Shown one piece after another: positions 7,693 through 15,790 of a stretch of DNA of 64,000 bases. A model generated the notes under the pieces. The model worked only from the letters and a program-made list of their open reading frames with translations, made no database searches and was not told the DNA's origin. The translations under genes and the position numbers were made by a program. The stretch covers positions 62,001 through 126,000 of the forward strand of contig NZ_JBHTCM010000018.1 in assembly GCF_042665545.1 (NCBI RefSeq). Direction: 5' to 3'. Numbering within the stretch: the stretch's first letter is position 1; each line of letters starts with the position of its first letter. This DNA is from Rhodocista pekingensis (GTDB lineage Bacteria; Pseudomonadota; Alphaproteobacteria; Azospirillales; Azospirillaceae).

Positions 7693-8535
7693 ATGGCGGG
7701 ACCGCCCCTTCCGACAGTTCCGGCCTGGGTCCGCCGACGGCGGCGCGGGGCGGTGCCTGTCGGCTCTGCGGTCGCCGTCCTGGTCGCTGGCGTCCTCACC
7801 GCTTTGCTGGCCGGTGCCGGTCTGGCGGGCGAACGGCTGCTGGTCACCTTCTTCGAGCGGCCGCCCTACTACTACACCCGCCCCGACGGGGTGCCGGCCG
7901 GCAGCATGCTGGAAGAGACGCGGCGCATCCTGGAGCATGCCGGCCTGCGCTATGAGCTGCGGTCCGTGCCGGCCAGCCGCATCCTGGCCGAGATGGAGAT
8001 GGGCGCCGAGCCGCAATGCTCCATCGGCTGGTTCGTGACGCAGGAGCGGCGCCGCTTCGCCGTCTTCAGCCTGCCGTTCCACCGCAGCGAGGCGCAGGTG
8101 GCCGTCGGCCTGCCGGAGGTGGCGGGGAAGCTGCGCCGGGTGGAGAGCGCGCAGCGGCTGCTGGAGCGGCCGGACCTGCGGCTGGGCGTCGTCCACGGCT
8201 TCTCCTACGGAACCGCCCTGGACCGGCTGCTGGCGGCCAGCGTGCGGCCGGTGGAACGGGTGCGGGGGACGCCGGCGCAGGTGCTGCGCATGGTGGCGTC
8301 GCGGCGCTTCGACTACACCTTCGCCGATCCGGAGGAACTGCCGATGCTGGAGCGCGCGGCCGGGCTGCGCCCCGGCACGCTGGTGCCGGTGCCCCTGCCG
8401 GACGTGCCGGTGGGCAATCTGCGCCATCTCATGTGCAGCTGGAGCGTGCCGGCCGCCACCCTGGACCGGCTGGATGCGGCCATCCGGACCCTGTTCCCGG
8501 ACCTTCAGGAAAGCGCCGCCGGGCCGACGCCCTGA
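7693..8535 (+). CDS. Periplasmic substrate-binding protein (SBP_bac_3-like)
   Basis: Probably a secreted type-3 solute-binding-like protein (280 residues). An Arg-rich N-terminus and a hydrophobic signal segment (about 20-42, ending ALLAGAGLAGERL) are followed by the family opening LLVTFFERPPYYYTRPDGVPAGSMLEE (in two parts, 45-70). Later stretches such as LRLGVVHGFSYGTALDRLL and FDYTFADPEELPML fit the two-lobed fold. No permease or ATPase is adjacent, so it may be an orphan sensor or binding protein rather than part of an ABC importer. The ATG at 7693 has GGGGA upstream; an in-frame ATG at 7648 is an alternative start. Confidence 0.7.
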   Translation: MAGPPLPTVPAWVRRRRRGAVPVGSAVAVLVAGVLTALLAGAGLAGERLLVTFFERPPYYYTRPDGVPAGSMLEETRRILEHAGLRYELRSVPASRILAEMEMGAEPQCSIGWFVTQERRRFAVFSLPFHRSEAQVAVGLPEVAGKLRRVESAQRLLERPDLRLGVVHGFSYGTALDRLLAASVRPVERVRGTPAQVLRMVASRRFDYTFADPEELPMLERAAGLRPGTLVPVPLPDVPVGNLRHLMCSWSVPAATLDRLDAAIRTLFPDLQESAAGPTP

Positions 8536-8565
8536 CGCGGTCGCCTGACGGGCAGGACGCGGGGC

Positions 8566-8883
8566 CTACTCGCCGGGGCCGGGGCCCAGCGGTTCGCGGC
8601 CGCGGCTGGCCTGGGGCATCAGTTCCACGATGGTCAGGCCCAGCCGGCCGTCCACCACCACCAGCTCGCCGCGGGCGACCAGCCGGTCGTTGACGAACAG
8701 GTCCACCGGCTCGCCCACCATGCGCTCCAGGTCCACCACGTCGCTGGGGCCCAGGCGCAGCAACTGGCTGATGCGCATGCGCCGCCGGCCCAGGCGGACG
8801 GACACCTGCACCGGCACCGAGAGGATGCTGTTGCGTTCCGGGGTTTCGCCGCTCTCGGCGGCATCGCTGTTCGTCAGGGCCAT
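8566..8883 (-). CDS. fliN: Flagellar motor switch protein FliN (SpoA domain)
   Basis: A 105-residue protein with a SpoA/SPOA fold: ILSVPVQVSVRLGRRRMRI, then LLRLGPSDVVDLERMVGEPV, then NDRLVARGELVVVDGRLGL. This matches the C-terminal half of FliN, the C-ring subunit that with FliM and FliG sets motor rotation. It stands alone here, with no other flagellar gene in the window. It could be a second fliN copy or the only one with the rest of the flagellar genes elsewhere. It runs tail-to-tail with the upstream binding-protein gene, 30 bases apart. Confidence 0.82.
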   Translation of the reverse strand: MALTNSDAAESGETPERNSILSVPVQVSVRLGRRRMRISQLLRLGPSDVVDLERMVGEPVDLFVNDRLVARGELVVVDGRLGLTIVELMPQASRGREPLGPGPGE

Positions 8884-8961
8884 GCGCGGACTATAGGCGA
8901 AAGCGGACGCCCTGGGGAGGTGTGGCTTTCAGGAGACCGACCCCATCCGGGACCGGACCCG

Positions 8962-9447
8962 TCAGGCCCCGGTTCCGGCCAGCAGCCGCAGCGCCGGGCG
9001 CGGCGGATCGCGCCAGAACAGATCCGGCTCGCAGGCGATCAGGCGCAGCATGGCGTCGGACAGGGCGGCCAGCAGGTCCGCCTGCGGGCACCAGGGGGAG
9101 GAGGCGGCCGTGCGGGCCAGGGCGGCCTGCACCGCCGCACGGTCGATGCTGCCGGCGGCCCGCAACTCACGGTAGAGAGACAAGGCCAGCCGTCGCCGGG
9201 TGAACGGAACCGGCGCGTCGGCCTGCGCCGCCGTGTCGGCCTGCGCTGTCTCTGCCAGCGCCGTGTCGGGCACCATGGACCCGGGTATCGTGGACCCGGG
9301 TATCGTGGACCCGGGTATCGTGGACTCGGGCATCGTGGACTCCAAGCCTCCCGGCCCTGTCGGCCGCCGGGATCGGCCCCGCGCCCCTGCGTTCGGGAAG
9401 TCAGACTGCGGGTCGTCCGGATCGCTTGTCAAGCGATCGCTGTACAC
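8962..9447 (-). CDS. Hypothetical protein with STIPG pentapeptide repeats
   Basis: A 161-residue protein that I do not recognise. A disordered N-terminal half (Asp/Pro/Gly/Ser-rich) contains the repeat STIPG-STIPG-STIPG-SMVPD made by a 15-nt minisatellite (9280-9339). The C-terminal half (about 85-161) looks folded and helical: RRRLALSLYRELRAAG, then RLIACEPDLFWRDPP. No signal peptide or membrane segment is seen. The start shown is a GTG without a clear ribosome binding site and is uncertain; it lies beside a perfect dyad (9421-9437), which would be inside the coding region if this start is right. The gene faces away from the araC-type gene. Confidence 0.5.
   Translation of the reverse strand: MYSDRLTSDPDDPQSDFPNAGARGRSRRPTGPGGLESTMPESTIPGSTIPGSTIPGSMVPDTALAETAQADTAAQADAPVPFTRRRLALSLYRELRAAGSIDRAAVQAALARTAASSPWCPQADLLAALSDAMLRLIACEPDLFWRDPPRPALRLLAGTGA
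9280..9339. repeat. 15-nt tandem repeat, four copies
   Basis: Four in-register copies of a 15-base unit (cccgggtatcgtgga; the last copy has two changes) inside the 161-residue protein gene, adding the pentapeptide STIPG without changing the reading frame. Confidence 0.9.
9421..9437. promoter_or_regulatory. Perfect 8-1-8 dyad (possible operator)
   Basis: ATCGCTTG-T-CAAGCGAT is a perfect inverted repeat, of the size bound by TetR/LysR-type dimers. It lies at the 5' end of the 161-residue protein gene, about 240 bases from the araC-type gene. No regulator can be named. Confidence 0.4.
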
Positions 9448-9598
9448 AATCGCAGGTCAAGTTAAGGATGTCGCAACCATCCGGAGTCGGGTGCGCGCGC
9501 AAACGCGGAGTCGCCCGCAACAATGCGGCGGACGCGGCGTCGGGCACGCCGGGCACGGCAGGGTTGCCGCCGGCGCCTTTGACATTCCCCGCCTCTGT

Positions 9599-9613
9599 TG
9601 AGAATGATTATCA
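9599..9613. promoter_or_regulatory. Fur box upstream of the AraC-type regulator
   Basis: TGAGAATGATTATCA matches the 7-1-7 Fur consensus TGATAATnATTATCA at 13 of 14 defined positions. It lies 63 bases ahead of the regulator start, so the regulator is expected to be repressed by iron. Confidence 0.8.
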
Positions 9614-9676
9614 GCGGAGTCCGGGGCGTGGTGCTGCCCCACCCGGCAGGCAGGCAGGCAGGTGGACGGAACCGGC

Positions 9677-10678
9677 ATGGCGACACGCTCGCGTCTGATG
9701 GAAGGCGAATTCGCCGTGGCGGACATCGTCCGCGAGGCCGCGGCGCTGGTGCTCCGGGCCCCGCCGGCGGAGCCGCCACCCCTGCCCGACGACCGCCGCC
9801 GCATCCTGACCGGCCAGTTCCGCGGCTGGCTCTGGATGGACGAGGTGCAGCCGGGCCTCGTCGGCTCGGCCAGCGACATGGAATCCGTCTCCGACGCCAC
9901 CATCGCCCAGACGATCGACCGCTCCGTCATGGTGGCGGTGCTGCTCCAGGGCCGCACCGGCAGCTTCCGCCCCGATGCCGGGGAGGAACTGCCCGCCGAA
10001 CAGGGCCGCGCCCGGGTCACCGGCTTCGGGGAGGCGCGGCGCTGCGTCCGCCGGCTGCATGCGGGCGAGCGCGGCGTGCGCACCGGCATCACCGTCAACC
10101 CCTCCTTCCTGGAGCAGTTCGCCGACGTGCTGCCGGGGCGCGAACTGGACGGGCTGGAGCGCCTGCTGGCGCCGGGCTTCCGCAGCGTCGGGCTGCGCCG
10201 CTGCGAGCTGCTGACCGGGCTGTCGCGGGGGCTGGTGGCGATGCCCTACGGCGGTTCGCTGGGCCGCCTCTACCGGGAGAGCGCGGTCACCCAGATCCTG
10301 TTCCGCACCCTGGAGCTGCTGCGCGAGGAATGGCCGCTCGCCCGCGCCCTGGGACGGCGGCAGCACGACGCCGTGCTGCGGGCGCAGGCCGTGCTGGACG
10401 CCTCGCTCGTCTCGCCGCCGGGCACGCTCGACCTCGCCCGTCAGGTCGGGCTGAACCGCAACACGCTCCAGGCCGGGTTCCGGGCCGTGTTCGGCACCAC
10501 CGTCTTCGGCTATGTCCGCGCCCGCCGGCTGGCCATGGCGCGGCTGCTGATGGAGGAACAGGGCCTGGGCGCGGCCGAGGCCGGCTACCGTGTCGGCTTC
10601 GCCAGCCCCTCCGCCTTCTCCGCCGCCTACCGCCGCCATTTCGGCGAAACCCCCACGGCAAGGGGCGTGCGGCATTAA
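9677..10678 (+). CDS. AraC-family transcriptional regulator of iron/siderophore uptake
   Basis: A 333-residue DNA-binding regulator of the PchR-like group, which activates siderophore receptor genes when the cognate ferric siderophore is present. The C-terminal AraC domain (about 230-333) has both helix-turn-helix motifs: LDLARQVGLNRNTLQAGFRA and GYRVGFASPSAFSAAYRRHF, with the FGETP ending typical of the family. The N-terminal part is the ligand-sensing domain. A Fur box sits just upstream and the probable target, the TonB receptor gene at 13426, follows after three unrelated genes. The ATG at 9677 is preferred over a GTG 15 bases earlier because of the GGA upstream. Confidence 0.88.
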   Translation: MATRSRLMEGEFAVADIVREAAALVLRAPPAEPPPLPDDRRRILTGQFRGWLWMDEVQPGLVGSASDMESVSDATIAQTIDRSVMVAVLLQGRTGSFRPDAGEELPAEQGRARVTGFGEARRCVRRLHAGERGVRTGITVNPSFLEQFADVLPGRELDGLERLLAPGFRSVGLRRCELLTGLSRGLVAMPYGGSLGRLYRESAVTQILFRTLELLREEWPLARALGRRQHDAVLRAQAVLDASLVSPPGTLDLARQVGLNRNTLQAGFRAVFGTTVFGYVRARRLAMARLLMEEQGLGAAEAGYRVGFASPSAFSAAYRRHFGETPTARGVRH

Positions 10679-10730
10679 CGGCGGGCCGGCTCCGGACCTG
10701 CGGTCGGGGCGCCGCGCCACGGGGCCGGTG

Positions 10731-11360
10731 TCAGGGAGGAGGTTCCTTATCCGTCTCGGGGCAGATGCCCGCATAGGCGACCGCGTAAGGGGACTCGAAG
10801 CACCGGATCAGGCTGTCCAGGATGCTCAGATTGGCAGGCCAGGTGATTGAGCTGGAATCCTTGAATTCGGTCTTGAACCAGGCTGGTTCCGGCAGGACGG
10901 AGAGCCGCTGTCTCGCCGCCTTCAGTCCGGCCAGGTCCCGGTTCAGGAACGCGATGGTTCCCTGGGCATAGTCATGGAAGCCCATCTCCCGGCCCCTCGC
11001 GGTCGGGGACACGCCCGCCATCAGCAGCGGGATCGCCTTCTGATAATCCCCTGCCAGCGCCTCCATCTGCCCGGCATGCCAGTACATGGCATGCAGGTTC
11101 TTCTGGGGGATCCGACCCCAGTTATGGTCGATGTAGGTTCTGATCAGGTCGGCTGCGGCCTTCGCGCAGCCATCGCGGGACGCGAGATTCCGCCATCCGC
11201 CGGTCATGTCCTGATCGAACGCATCCGGGGAGAGTTGCAGCATAGGCCCGGTCTCGACCGCGCAGTCCGCGGCCTTGCCGGTTTCGCGTCCTTCCTGCGC
11301 AACGGCAGGTGCCAGGGCAACAAGCGCAAGAACGACGCCAAGCGGGAAAAATATTCTCAT
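10731..11360 (-). CDS. Hypothetical secreted protein (TPR-like)
   Basis: A 209-residue protein not assigned to a family. The N-terminus (MRIFFPLGVVLALVALAPAV, cleavage after AVA) is a clear signal peptide, so it should be periplasmic or secreted. The mature part is helical with two or three Cys pairs and a stretch that resembles tetratricopeptide-type helices (MYWHAGQMEALAGDYQKAI). An ATG 24 bases further upstream is an alternative start. The gene is divergent from the DUF4365 pair and belongs to the block that separates the araC-type regulator from its receptor. Confidence 0.6.
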   Translation of the reverse strand: MRIFFPLGVVLALVALAPAVAQEGRETGKAADCAVETGPMLQLSPDAFDQDMTGGWRNLASRDGCAKAAADLIRTYIDHNWGRIPQKNLHAMYWHAGQMEALAGDYQKAIPLLMAGVSPTARGREMGFHDYAQGTIAFLNRDLAGLKAARQRLSVLPEPAWFKTEFKDSSSITWPANLSILDSLIRCFESPYAVAYAGICPETDKEPPP

Positions 11361-11478
11361 CAATCCCGTTCTCGGCCGATCCATCTTCGGGTTTCCGGAC
11401 CATCTTCAAAATCCCGCATGAAGGTGTCAGACTCCGGGCGAAACAGCCAGGGCGGACAGCCATGCGGGCCGACACACC

Positions 11479-11973
11479 ATGATGAATGTCACGCAACGCA
11501 TGGAATGCCTCTCGACCGCTTATGTCCAGGCGGTCGCCGCCAAGGCCTGCTTCCAGGTGTCGCGCCCGCCAGTGGATGACGACAGCGTGGACGGCCAGTT
11601 CATGGGGCGGGCGGGCCGACGTCCTCGGCTCGACTTCCAGCTCAAGGCAACGGCGCAGCAGGATCTGATCGGCGCCGACAAGATCGCATTCCCGCTCTCC
11701 CTCAAGAACTATGAGGACCTGCGGGCTGACTGCGTCGTGCCCCGCATCCTGATCGTTCTGGCAATGCCCGAGAACGAGCAGGAGTGGCTGGCACAGAGCG
11801 AGGCGGAACTGATCCTGCGCCGGTGCGCATACTGGCGTTCCCTTGCCGGGGAATCCGCGACCGGGAACACCACGTCCGTGACGGTGCATATTCCCCGCGA
11901 TCGGTTGTTTACTCCCGAATCCCTCACGGACATGATGCGCCGGGTGGAGGCGGAGGAGCCGTTATGGCCGTGA
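11479..11973 (+). CDS. DUF4365 protein, probable PD-(D/E)XK-type nuclease domain
   Basis: A 164-residue protein that fits the DUF4365 family. Visible signature: an early helix with Glu9 (QRMECLSTAYVQAVAAKACF), then Asp38 in a Val-Asp-Gly turn, then RLDFQLKAT with Gln54-x-Lys56. The E...D...QxK order is that of Mrr-like members of the PD-(D/E)XK nuclease superfamily, so nucleic acid cleavage is a reasonable inference, not a demonstrated fact. The C-terminal half has the family pattern of an NYEDLR helix followed by a strand with PRILIVLAMP. Its last 10 bases overlap the next gene, implying coupled translation of a two-protein system. No clear ribosome binding site precedes the start. Confidence 0.7.
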   Translation: MMNVTQRMECLSTAYVQAVAAKACFQVSRPPVDDDSVDGQFMGRAGRRPRLDFQLKATAQQDLIGADKIAFPLSLKNYEDLRADCVVPRILIVLAMPENEQEWLAQSEAELILRRCAYWRSLAGESATGNTTSVTVHIPRDRLFTPESLTDMMRRVEAEEPLWP

Positions 11974-13148
11974 TGATCACGGACAGGGAGGTCTTCGCCG
12001 CGCTGTCCCATGTGGACGCGCGGGCCTATCTGCTCGCCCGCGGCTGGCGGGAGGAGGAGCGGATCGGCGACAAGGCCGCCGTCCTCGTCCCAGACGGCGC
12101 CGACACGCCGGAGATCCTTCTTCCGCTGCGGGAGGATCTTGGCGACTATGCGCTGCGCCTTGCCGACGCGGTCCGTGTGGTCGCCGCGGTCGAGGGGCGC
12201 GCGGAAACCTCCGTCCTGACCGATTTCAGAATGGCCGGGACGGACGTCATCCGCGTCCGCGCCGGGGAGGCCGCCGCCGACGGCACGCTCTCGTTCCAGG
12301 CGGGCATCGCTGTCCACGAACTCTCCCGTGAGGTGCTGCTCTCGGCCGCGTGTGCCGCGCATGCCCCGCGTGCCCTCTACGGCAACCGGAAGCCCCAGAG
12401 CGCCCTCGATTATCTCGAAACGGTGCGCCTCGGGCAGTCGGAGCGGGGGAGCTACGTCGTCACGCTCCTGTCGCCTGTCGATCCCGCGCTGGGGGGTGGC
12501 CAGCCCCGCCTCGGGCCTGAGTTCGAGGACGACCCGTTCGCCCGCATCGTCACCCGCACGCTCATCCGGGCCCTCCGGGCGACGCGCGACGCCGTCACGG
12601 AGGCGGCTGTCAGCGAGGATTTCGCGGCATTCGAGCGCCGCGTCCGGCACGGGGTCTCCGCCAATCTCTGCGAGGCGCTGGCGAAACTGGTGGGCGTGGG
12701 GGGAACGGTGGACCTTGGGATCACCTGGGCCAAGGTCCGGCCCCCCCGTCCCGACGATGCGAAGGGCCCCCTCAAGGTGGACTTCGGTCGCTCCGCGGCC
12801 GGACTTCTCCAGGAGGCGGCCCGCCAGTTCCGGGTCCGTGAACCCCTTCCGGACCAGGAACTCACCGGCTGGGTCGTCCGCCTGACGCGGCGGCCGGAGG
12901 ATGCGCTCGGTTCCGCGCTCGTCAACGTGATGATCGACGGCAGGCCGCGTTCCATCCGGATCGAGGGGCTGTCCGACCGCGACTACGGCGTCGTCATGGC
13001 CGCCCATGGCGACCGCAAGGCGATCTCGTTCGAGGGCGATCTCCACAGGCGGAACCGGGCGCAGGAGGTCCGGAACGCCAGGAACTTCGCCATCGTCGAG
13101 GGGACGGAGGACGAGGAGCCGCCGCCGGCCGCCGCCGCAGGGGCCTGA
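11964..13148 (+). CDS. Uncharacterised partner of the DUF4365 protein
   Basis: A 394-residue cytoplasmic protein with no recognised catalytic motif, signal peptide or membrane segment. Stretches that look conserved are ARAYLLARGWREEERIGDKA near the N-terminus, LDYLETVRLGQSERGSYVVT and a following LLSPVDP near the middle, and RSIRIEGLSDRDYGVVMAAH near the C-terminus; the last 15 residues are an acidic and Ala/Pro tail. The ATG at 11964 follows a GAGGAG ribosome binding site located inside the DUF4365 gene, giving a 10-base overlap. The tight pairing suggests a two-component defence, toxin or DNA-modification-linked module, but that is inference from gene context only. Confidence 0.65.
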   Translation: MAVMITDREVFAALSHVDARAYLLARGWREEERIGDKAAVLVPDGADTPEILLPLREDLGDYALRLADAVRVVAAVEGRAETSVLTDFRMAGTDVIRVRAGEAAADGTLSFQAGIAVHELSREVLLSAACAAHAPRALYGNRKPQSALDYLETVRLGQSERGSYVVTLLSPVDPALGGGQPRLGPEFEDDPFARIVTRTLIRALRATRDAVTEAAVSEDFAAFERRVRHGVSANLCEALAKLVGVGGTVDLGITWAKVRPPRPDDAKGPLKVDFGRSAAGLLQEAARQFRVREPLPDQELTGWVVRLTRRPEDALGSALVNVMIDGRPRSIRIEGLSDRDYGVVMAAHGDRKAISFEGDLHRRNRAQEVRNARNFAIVEGTEDEEPPPAAAAGA

Positions 13149-13311
13149 CCGGAGGCCCGGGACCTTCCGCAGCCACTCCCCCCGCCCGCCTGCATCTCTT
13201 CGCCTTCGCCCCCCCGGCCCCCCGTCTGTTCCGCCGCCGTGCCTGCCGCGACAGAGTCCGGGACGGGCGCGACAGCCGTGGGCTTTGCCTACGCGGGTAT
13301 GGCTCCGCTAA

Positions 13312-13326
13312 TGATAACCATTCTCA
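13312..13326. promoter_or_regulatory. Fur box upstream of the TonB receptor
   Basis: TGATAACCATTCTCA agrees with the 7-1-7 Fur consensus at 12 of 14 defined positions and lies about 100 bases ahead of the TonB-dependent receptor. It indicates iron repression of the receptor operon. Confidence 0.72.
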
Positions 13327-13425
13327 TGCCAGGGGCCCGGGCCCGTGGACGGGGGTGGACGGCCGGCGGCGATCGGGGGGCCGGCTCCCCCGCGCGGGGC
13401 CGGGCCGGACAATCAGGGGGTCACG

Positions 13426-15780
13426 GTGTTCAAGATGCGCAGGATTCATGGCGTGCGGGCTTCCGCCGCGGCCATGGCCCTTCTCTGCCTCGCCGCGCCG
13501 GCGGGGGCGGCAGCGGCTGCGACGACGGGCGGCGCCCGCGCGGCCGGTGACGGGACCGCGGCTGACCGGGCCACGGCTGACCGGGCCACGGGTAGCCGGA
13601 CCGCCCGGGTCGGGGCCGCCCGGGACGGGGCCACCCAGGACGGAATCGAGGAGATCATCGTGGTGGCGACCGGCCGGTCCCGCGCCAGCGCCACCACCAA
13701 GACCGACACGCCGATCATCGAATCGCCGCAGCAGATCTCCATCATCAGCCGCGAGGAGATCGACCGGCGCGCCGCGGCCACGCTGGCCGAGGCGCTGTCC
13801 TACACCGCCGGCGTGCAGGCCTCGCCCTCCGGCGTGGACAGCCGCGTCGACGAGGTGAGCGTGCGCGGCTTCGGCGCCGCCGGCTTCTCCTCCAACAACA
13901 ATTTCGTGGACGGCCTGCGCATGGCCGCGGGCGGCGAGGGCACCTGGATCCGGCCCGCCTTCGACACCTTCGCCCTGGACCGGGTCGAGGTGCTGAAGGG
14001 GCCGTCGGGTGCCCTCTACGGCCAGTCGGCGCCCGGCGGCGTCGTCAACGTGGTGACCAAGCGCCCGACCGTCACGCCGCACGGGGAGATCCTGCTCCAG
14101 GGTGTGGGCTACACCGATCTCGGCCAGTGGAGCGCCCAGGCCGGCGCCGACACCGGCGGCGCGCTCACGGCGGACGGCACCCTGGCCGGCCGCTTCGTCG
14201 CCCTGGCCCGGCAGGGCAAGACGCAGATCGACGGGGTCGGGACCGACCGCTACTACGCCTCCCCCAGCGTCACCTGGCAGCCCACCGCGCGCACGAGCTG
14301 GACCGTGATCGGCCAGTACCAGCGCGACGAGGGCGGCTCCAGCTTCCAGTTCCTGCCGGCGCTCGGCACGCTCTACCGCAGCAACGGGCGCCTGCTGGAC
14401 AAGGAAACCTATCTGGGCGAGCCGGACTGGAACCGCTACGACCGCGACCAGTACATGCTGGGCTCGCTGTTCGAGCACGCCCTGACCGACACGGTCACGC
14501 TGCGCAACAACGCCCGCTACATGCATGTGGACATCGTCTACCGCGGCGTCGTCCCGTCGGGGAACACCCTGACCACCTGCCCGGCCACCCTTGCCGGCTG
14601 CCTCCCCGGTCGGACGCTGAACCGCCGCGCCGTGCAGGGCGACGGCGACACGGACGGCGTGGCCGTGGACACCCAGCTCGAAGCGCGGGTCACGACCGGG
14701 CCGGTCGCGCACACGCTGCTGGCCGGCGTCGATCATTTCCACACCGAATGGAACCACACCTACGCCCTGGTGCGGTCCACGCTGGTGCTGCCGGTCCTCG
14801 ACATCTTCGATCCGGTGCCGCGCGGGGCGGCCGGCTTCGCCGGCGCGCTGACGCCGCTCATCCCGACGGAGACGACCAGCCGGCAGACCGGCCTCTACGC
14901 CCAGGACCAGATCAGCATCGGCAATCTGCGCGTGACCCTCGGCGGCCGGAAGGACTGGGCCGAGGACGAGAGCCACAACCCCGTCACCGGCGGAAAGCTG
15001 GACACGAAGAACGATGCCTTCACCTGGCGGGCCGGTGCGGTCTGGCTGTTCGACAACGGGCTGGCGCCCTATGTCAGCTATTCGGAGAGCTTCCAGCCGC
15101 TGCTCTCCAACCGCGACCCGGCGACCAGCCAGCTCGACGGCGGCAAGCCCTACGAGCCCACCACCGGCCAGCAGATCGAGGCCGGCCTGCGCTACCAGCG
15201 CGGCAACAACATCTATGTCACGCTGGGCGCCTATCAGGTGAAGCAGCAGAACATCCTGACCGCCGATCCGGAGGGCAGGCTCTGCGGCGTCTCCGTCTGC
15301 CAGGTGCAGACGGGCGAGGGCCGCGTGCGCGGGCTGGAGCTGGAGGGCAAGGCGACCCTGCCCTGGGGCATGGCGGTGATCGGCACCCTGACCCGCAGCG
15401 ACGGCGAGATCACCAAGACCACCATCGCCAGCCAGCGCGGCAACACCCTGCCGCAGCTTCCGGAGTGGATGGCGTCCCTGTTCGTGGACCAGCATTTCCA
15501 GACCGGCCCGCTCCAGGGCGTCGGCCTGGGCGGTGGCGTGCGCTACACCGGCGAGAGCGTGGGCGACACGGCGAACACGCTGGAGATCCCCGACTACACG
15601 CTGTTCGACCTGTTCCTGCGCTACGATTTCGGCACCGCATCCCCGGGGCTGGACGGGCTCTCCGTGGCCCTGAACGCCCACAACGTCGCCGACAAGCGCT
15701 ATGTGGCGAGCTGCATCGCGGCCGGCTGCTACATCGGGTACGGCCGGACCCTGACCGCCCGCGTGCAGTACAAGTGGTGA
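13426..15780 (+). CDS. TonB-dependent ferric-siderophore receptor
   Basis: Outer membrane receptor of about 784 residues. A signal peptide (MRRIHGVRASAAAMALLCLA region, ending AGA or AAA) is followed by a degenerate pentapeptide-repeat linker, then the plug domain (TPIIESPQQISIISREEID, RGFGAAGFSSNNNFVDGLR, ALYGQSAPGGVVNVVTKRP). The 22-strand barrel follows, ending in the typical aromatic-terminated strand ARVQYKW. Plug sequence and the DTANTLEIPDYTLFD region match the siderophore (FhuA/FpvA/FoxA-like) subfamily. The start is either the GTG at 13426, which has GGGGG five bases upstream, or the ATG at 13435. It leads an operon with two small membrane proteins and a PepSY protein under a Fur box. 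Confidence 0.93.
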   Translation: MFKMRRIHGVRASAAAMALLCLAAPAGAAAAATTGGARAAGDGTAADRATADRATGSRTARVGAARDGATQDGIEEIIVVATGRSRASATTKTDTPIIESPQQISIISREEIDRRAAATLAEALSYTAGVQASPSGVDSRVDEVSVRGFGAAGFSSNNNFVDGLRMAAGGEGTWIRPAFDTFALDRVEVLKGPSGALYGQSAPGGVVNVVTKRPTVTPHGEILLQGVGYTDLGQWSAQAGADTGGALTADGTLAGRFVALARQGKTQIDGVGTDRYYASPSVTWQPTARTSWTVIGQYQRDEGGSSFQFLPALGTLYRSNGRLLDKETYLGEPDWNRYDRDQYMLGSLFEHALTDTVTLRNNARYMHVDIVYRGVVPSGNTLTTCPATLAGCLPGRTLNRRAVQGDGDTDGVAVDTQLEARVTTGPVAHTLLAGVDHFHTEWNHTYALVRSTLVLPVLDIFDPVPRGAAGFAGALTPLIPTETTSRQTGLYAQDQISIGNLRVTLGGRKDWAEDESHNPVTGGKLDTKNDAFTWRAGAVWLFDNGLAPYVSYSESFQPLLSNRDPATSQLDGGKPYEPTTGQQIEAGLRYQRGNNIYVTLGAYQVKQQNILTADPEGRLCGVSVCQVQTGEGRVRGLELEGKATLPWGMAVIGTLTRSDGEITKTTIASQRGNTLPQLPEWMASLFVDQHFQTGPLQGVGLGGGVRYTGESVGDTANTLEIPDYTLFDLFLRYDFGTASPGLDGLSVALNAHNVADKRYVASCIAAGCYIGYGRTLTARVQYKW
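13546..13635. repeat. Degenerate 15-nt tandem repeat in the receptor linker
   Basis: About six 15-base units; two adjacent ones (13561-13575 and 13576-13590) are identical. They encode a charged Ala/Asp/Arg/Gly/Thr linker between the signal peptide and the plug of the TonB receptor. Confidence 0.7.
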
Positions 15781-15790
15781 GGGGGCGGGG

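Noticed and set aside
7693..8535. The periplasmic binding protein as part of an ABC amino acid importer
   Set aside because: No permease or ATPase gene of that type lies on either side, so a transport role was not asserted.
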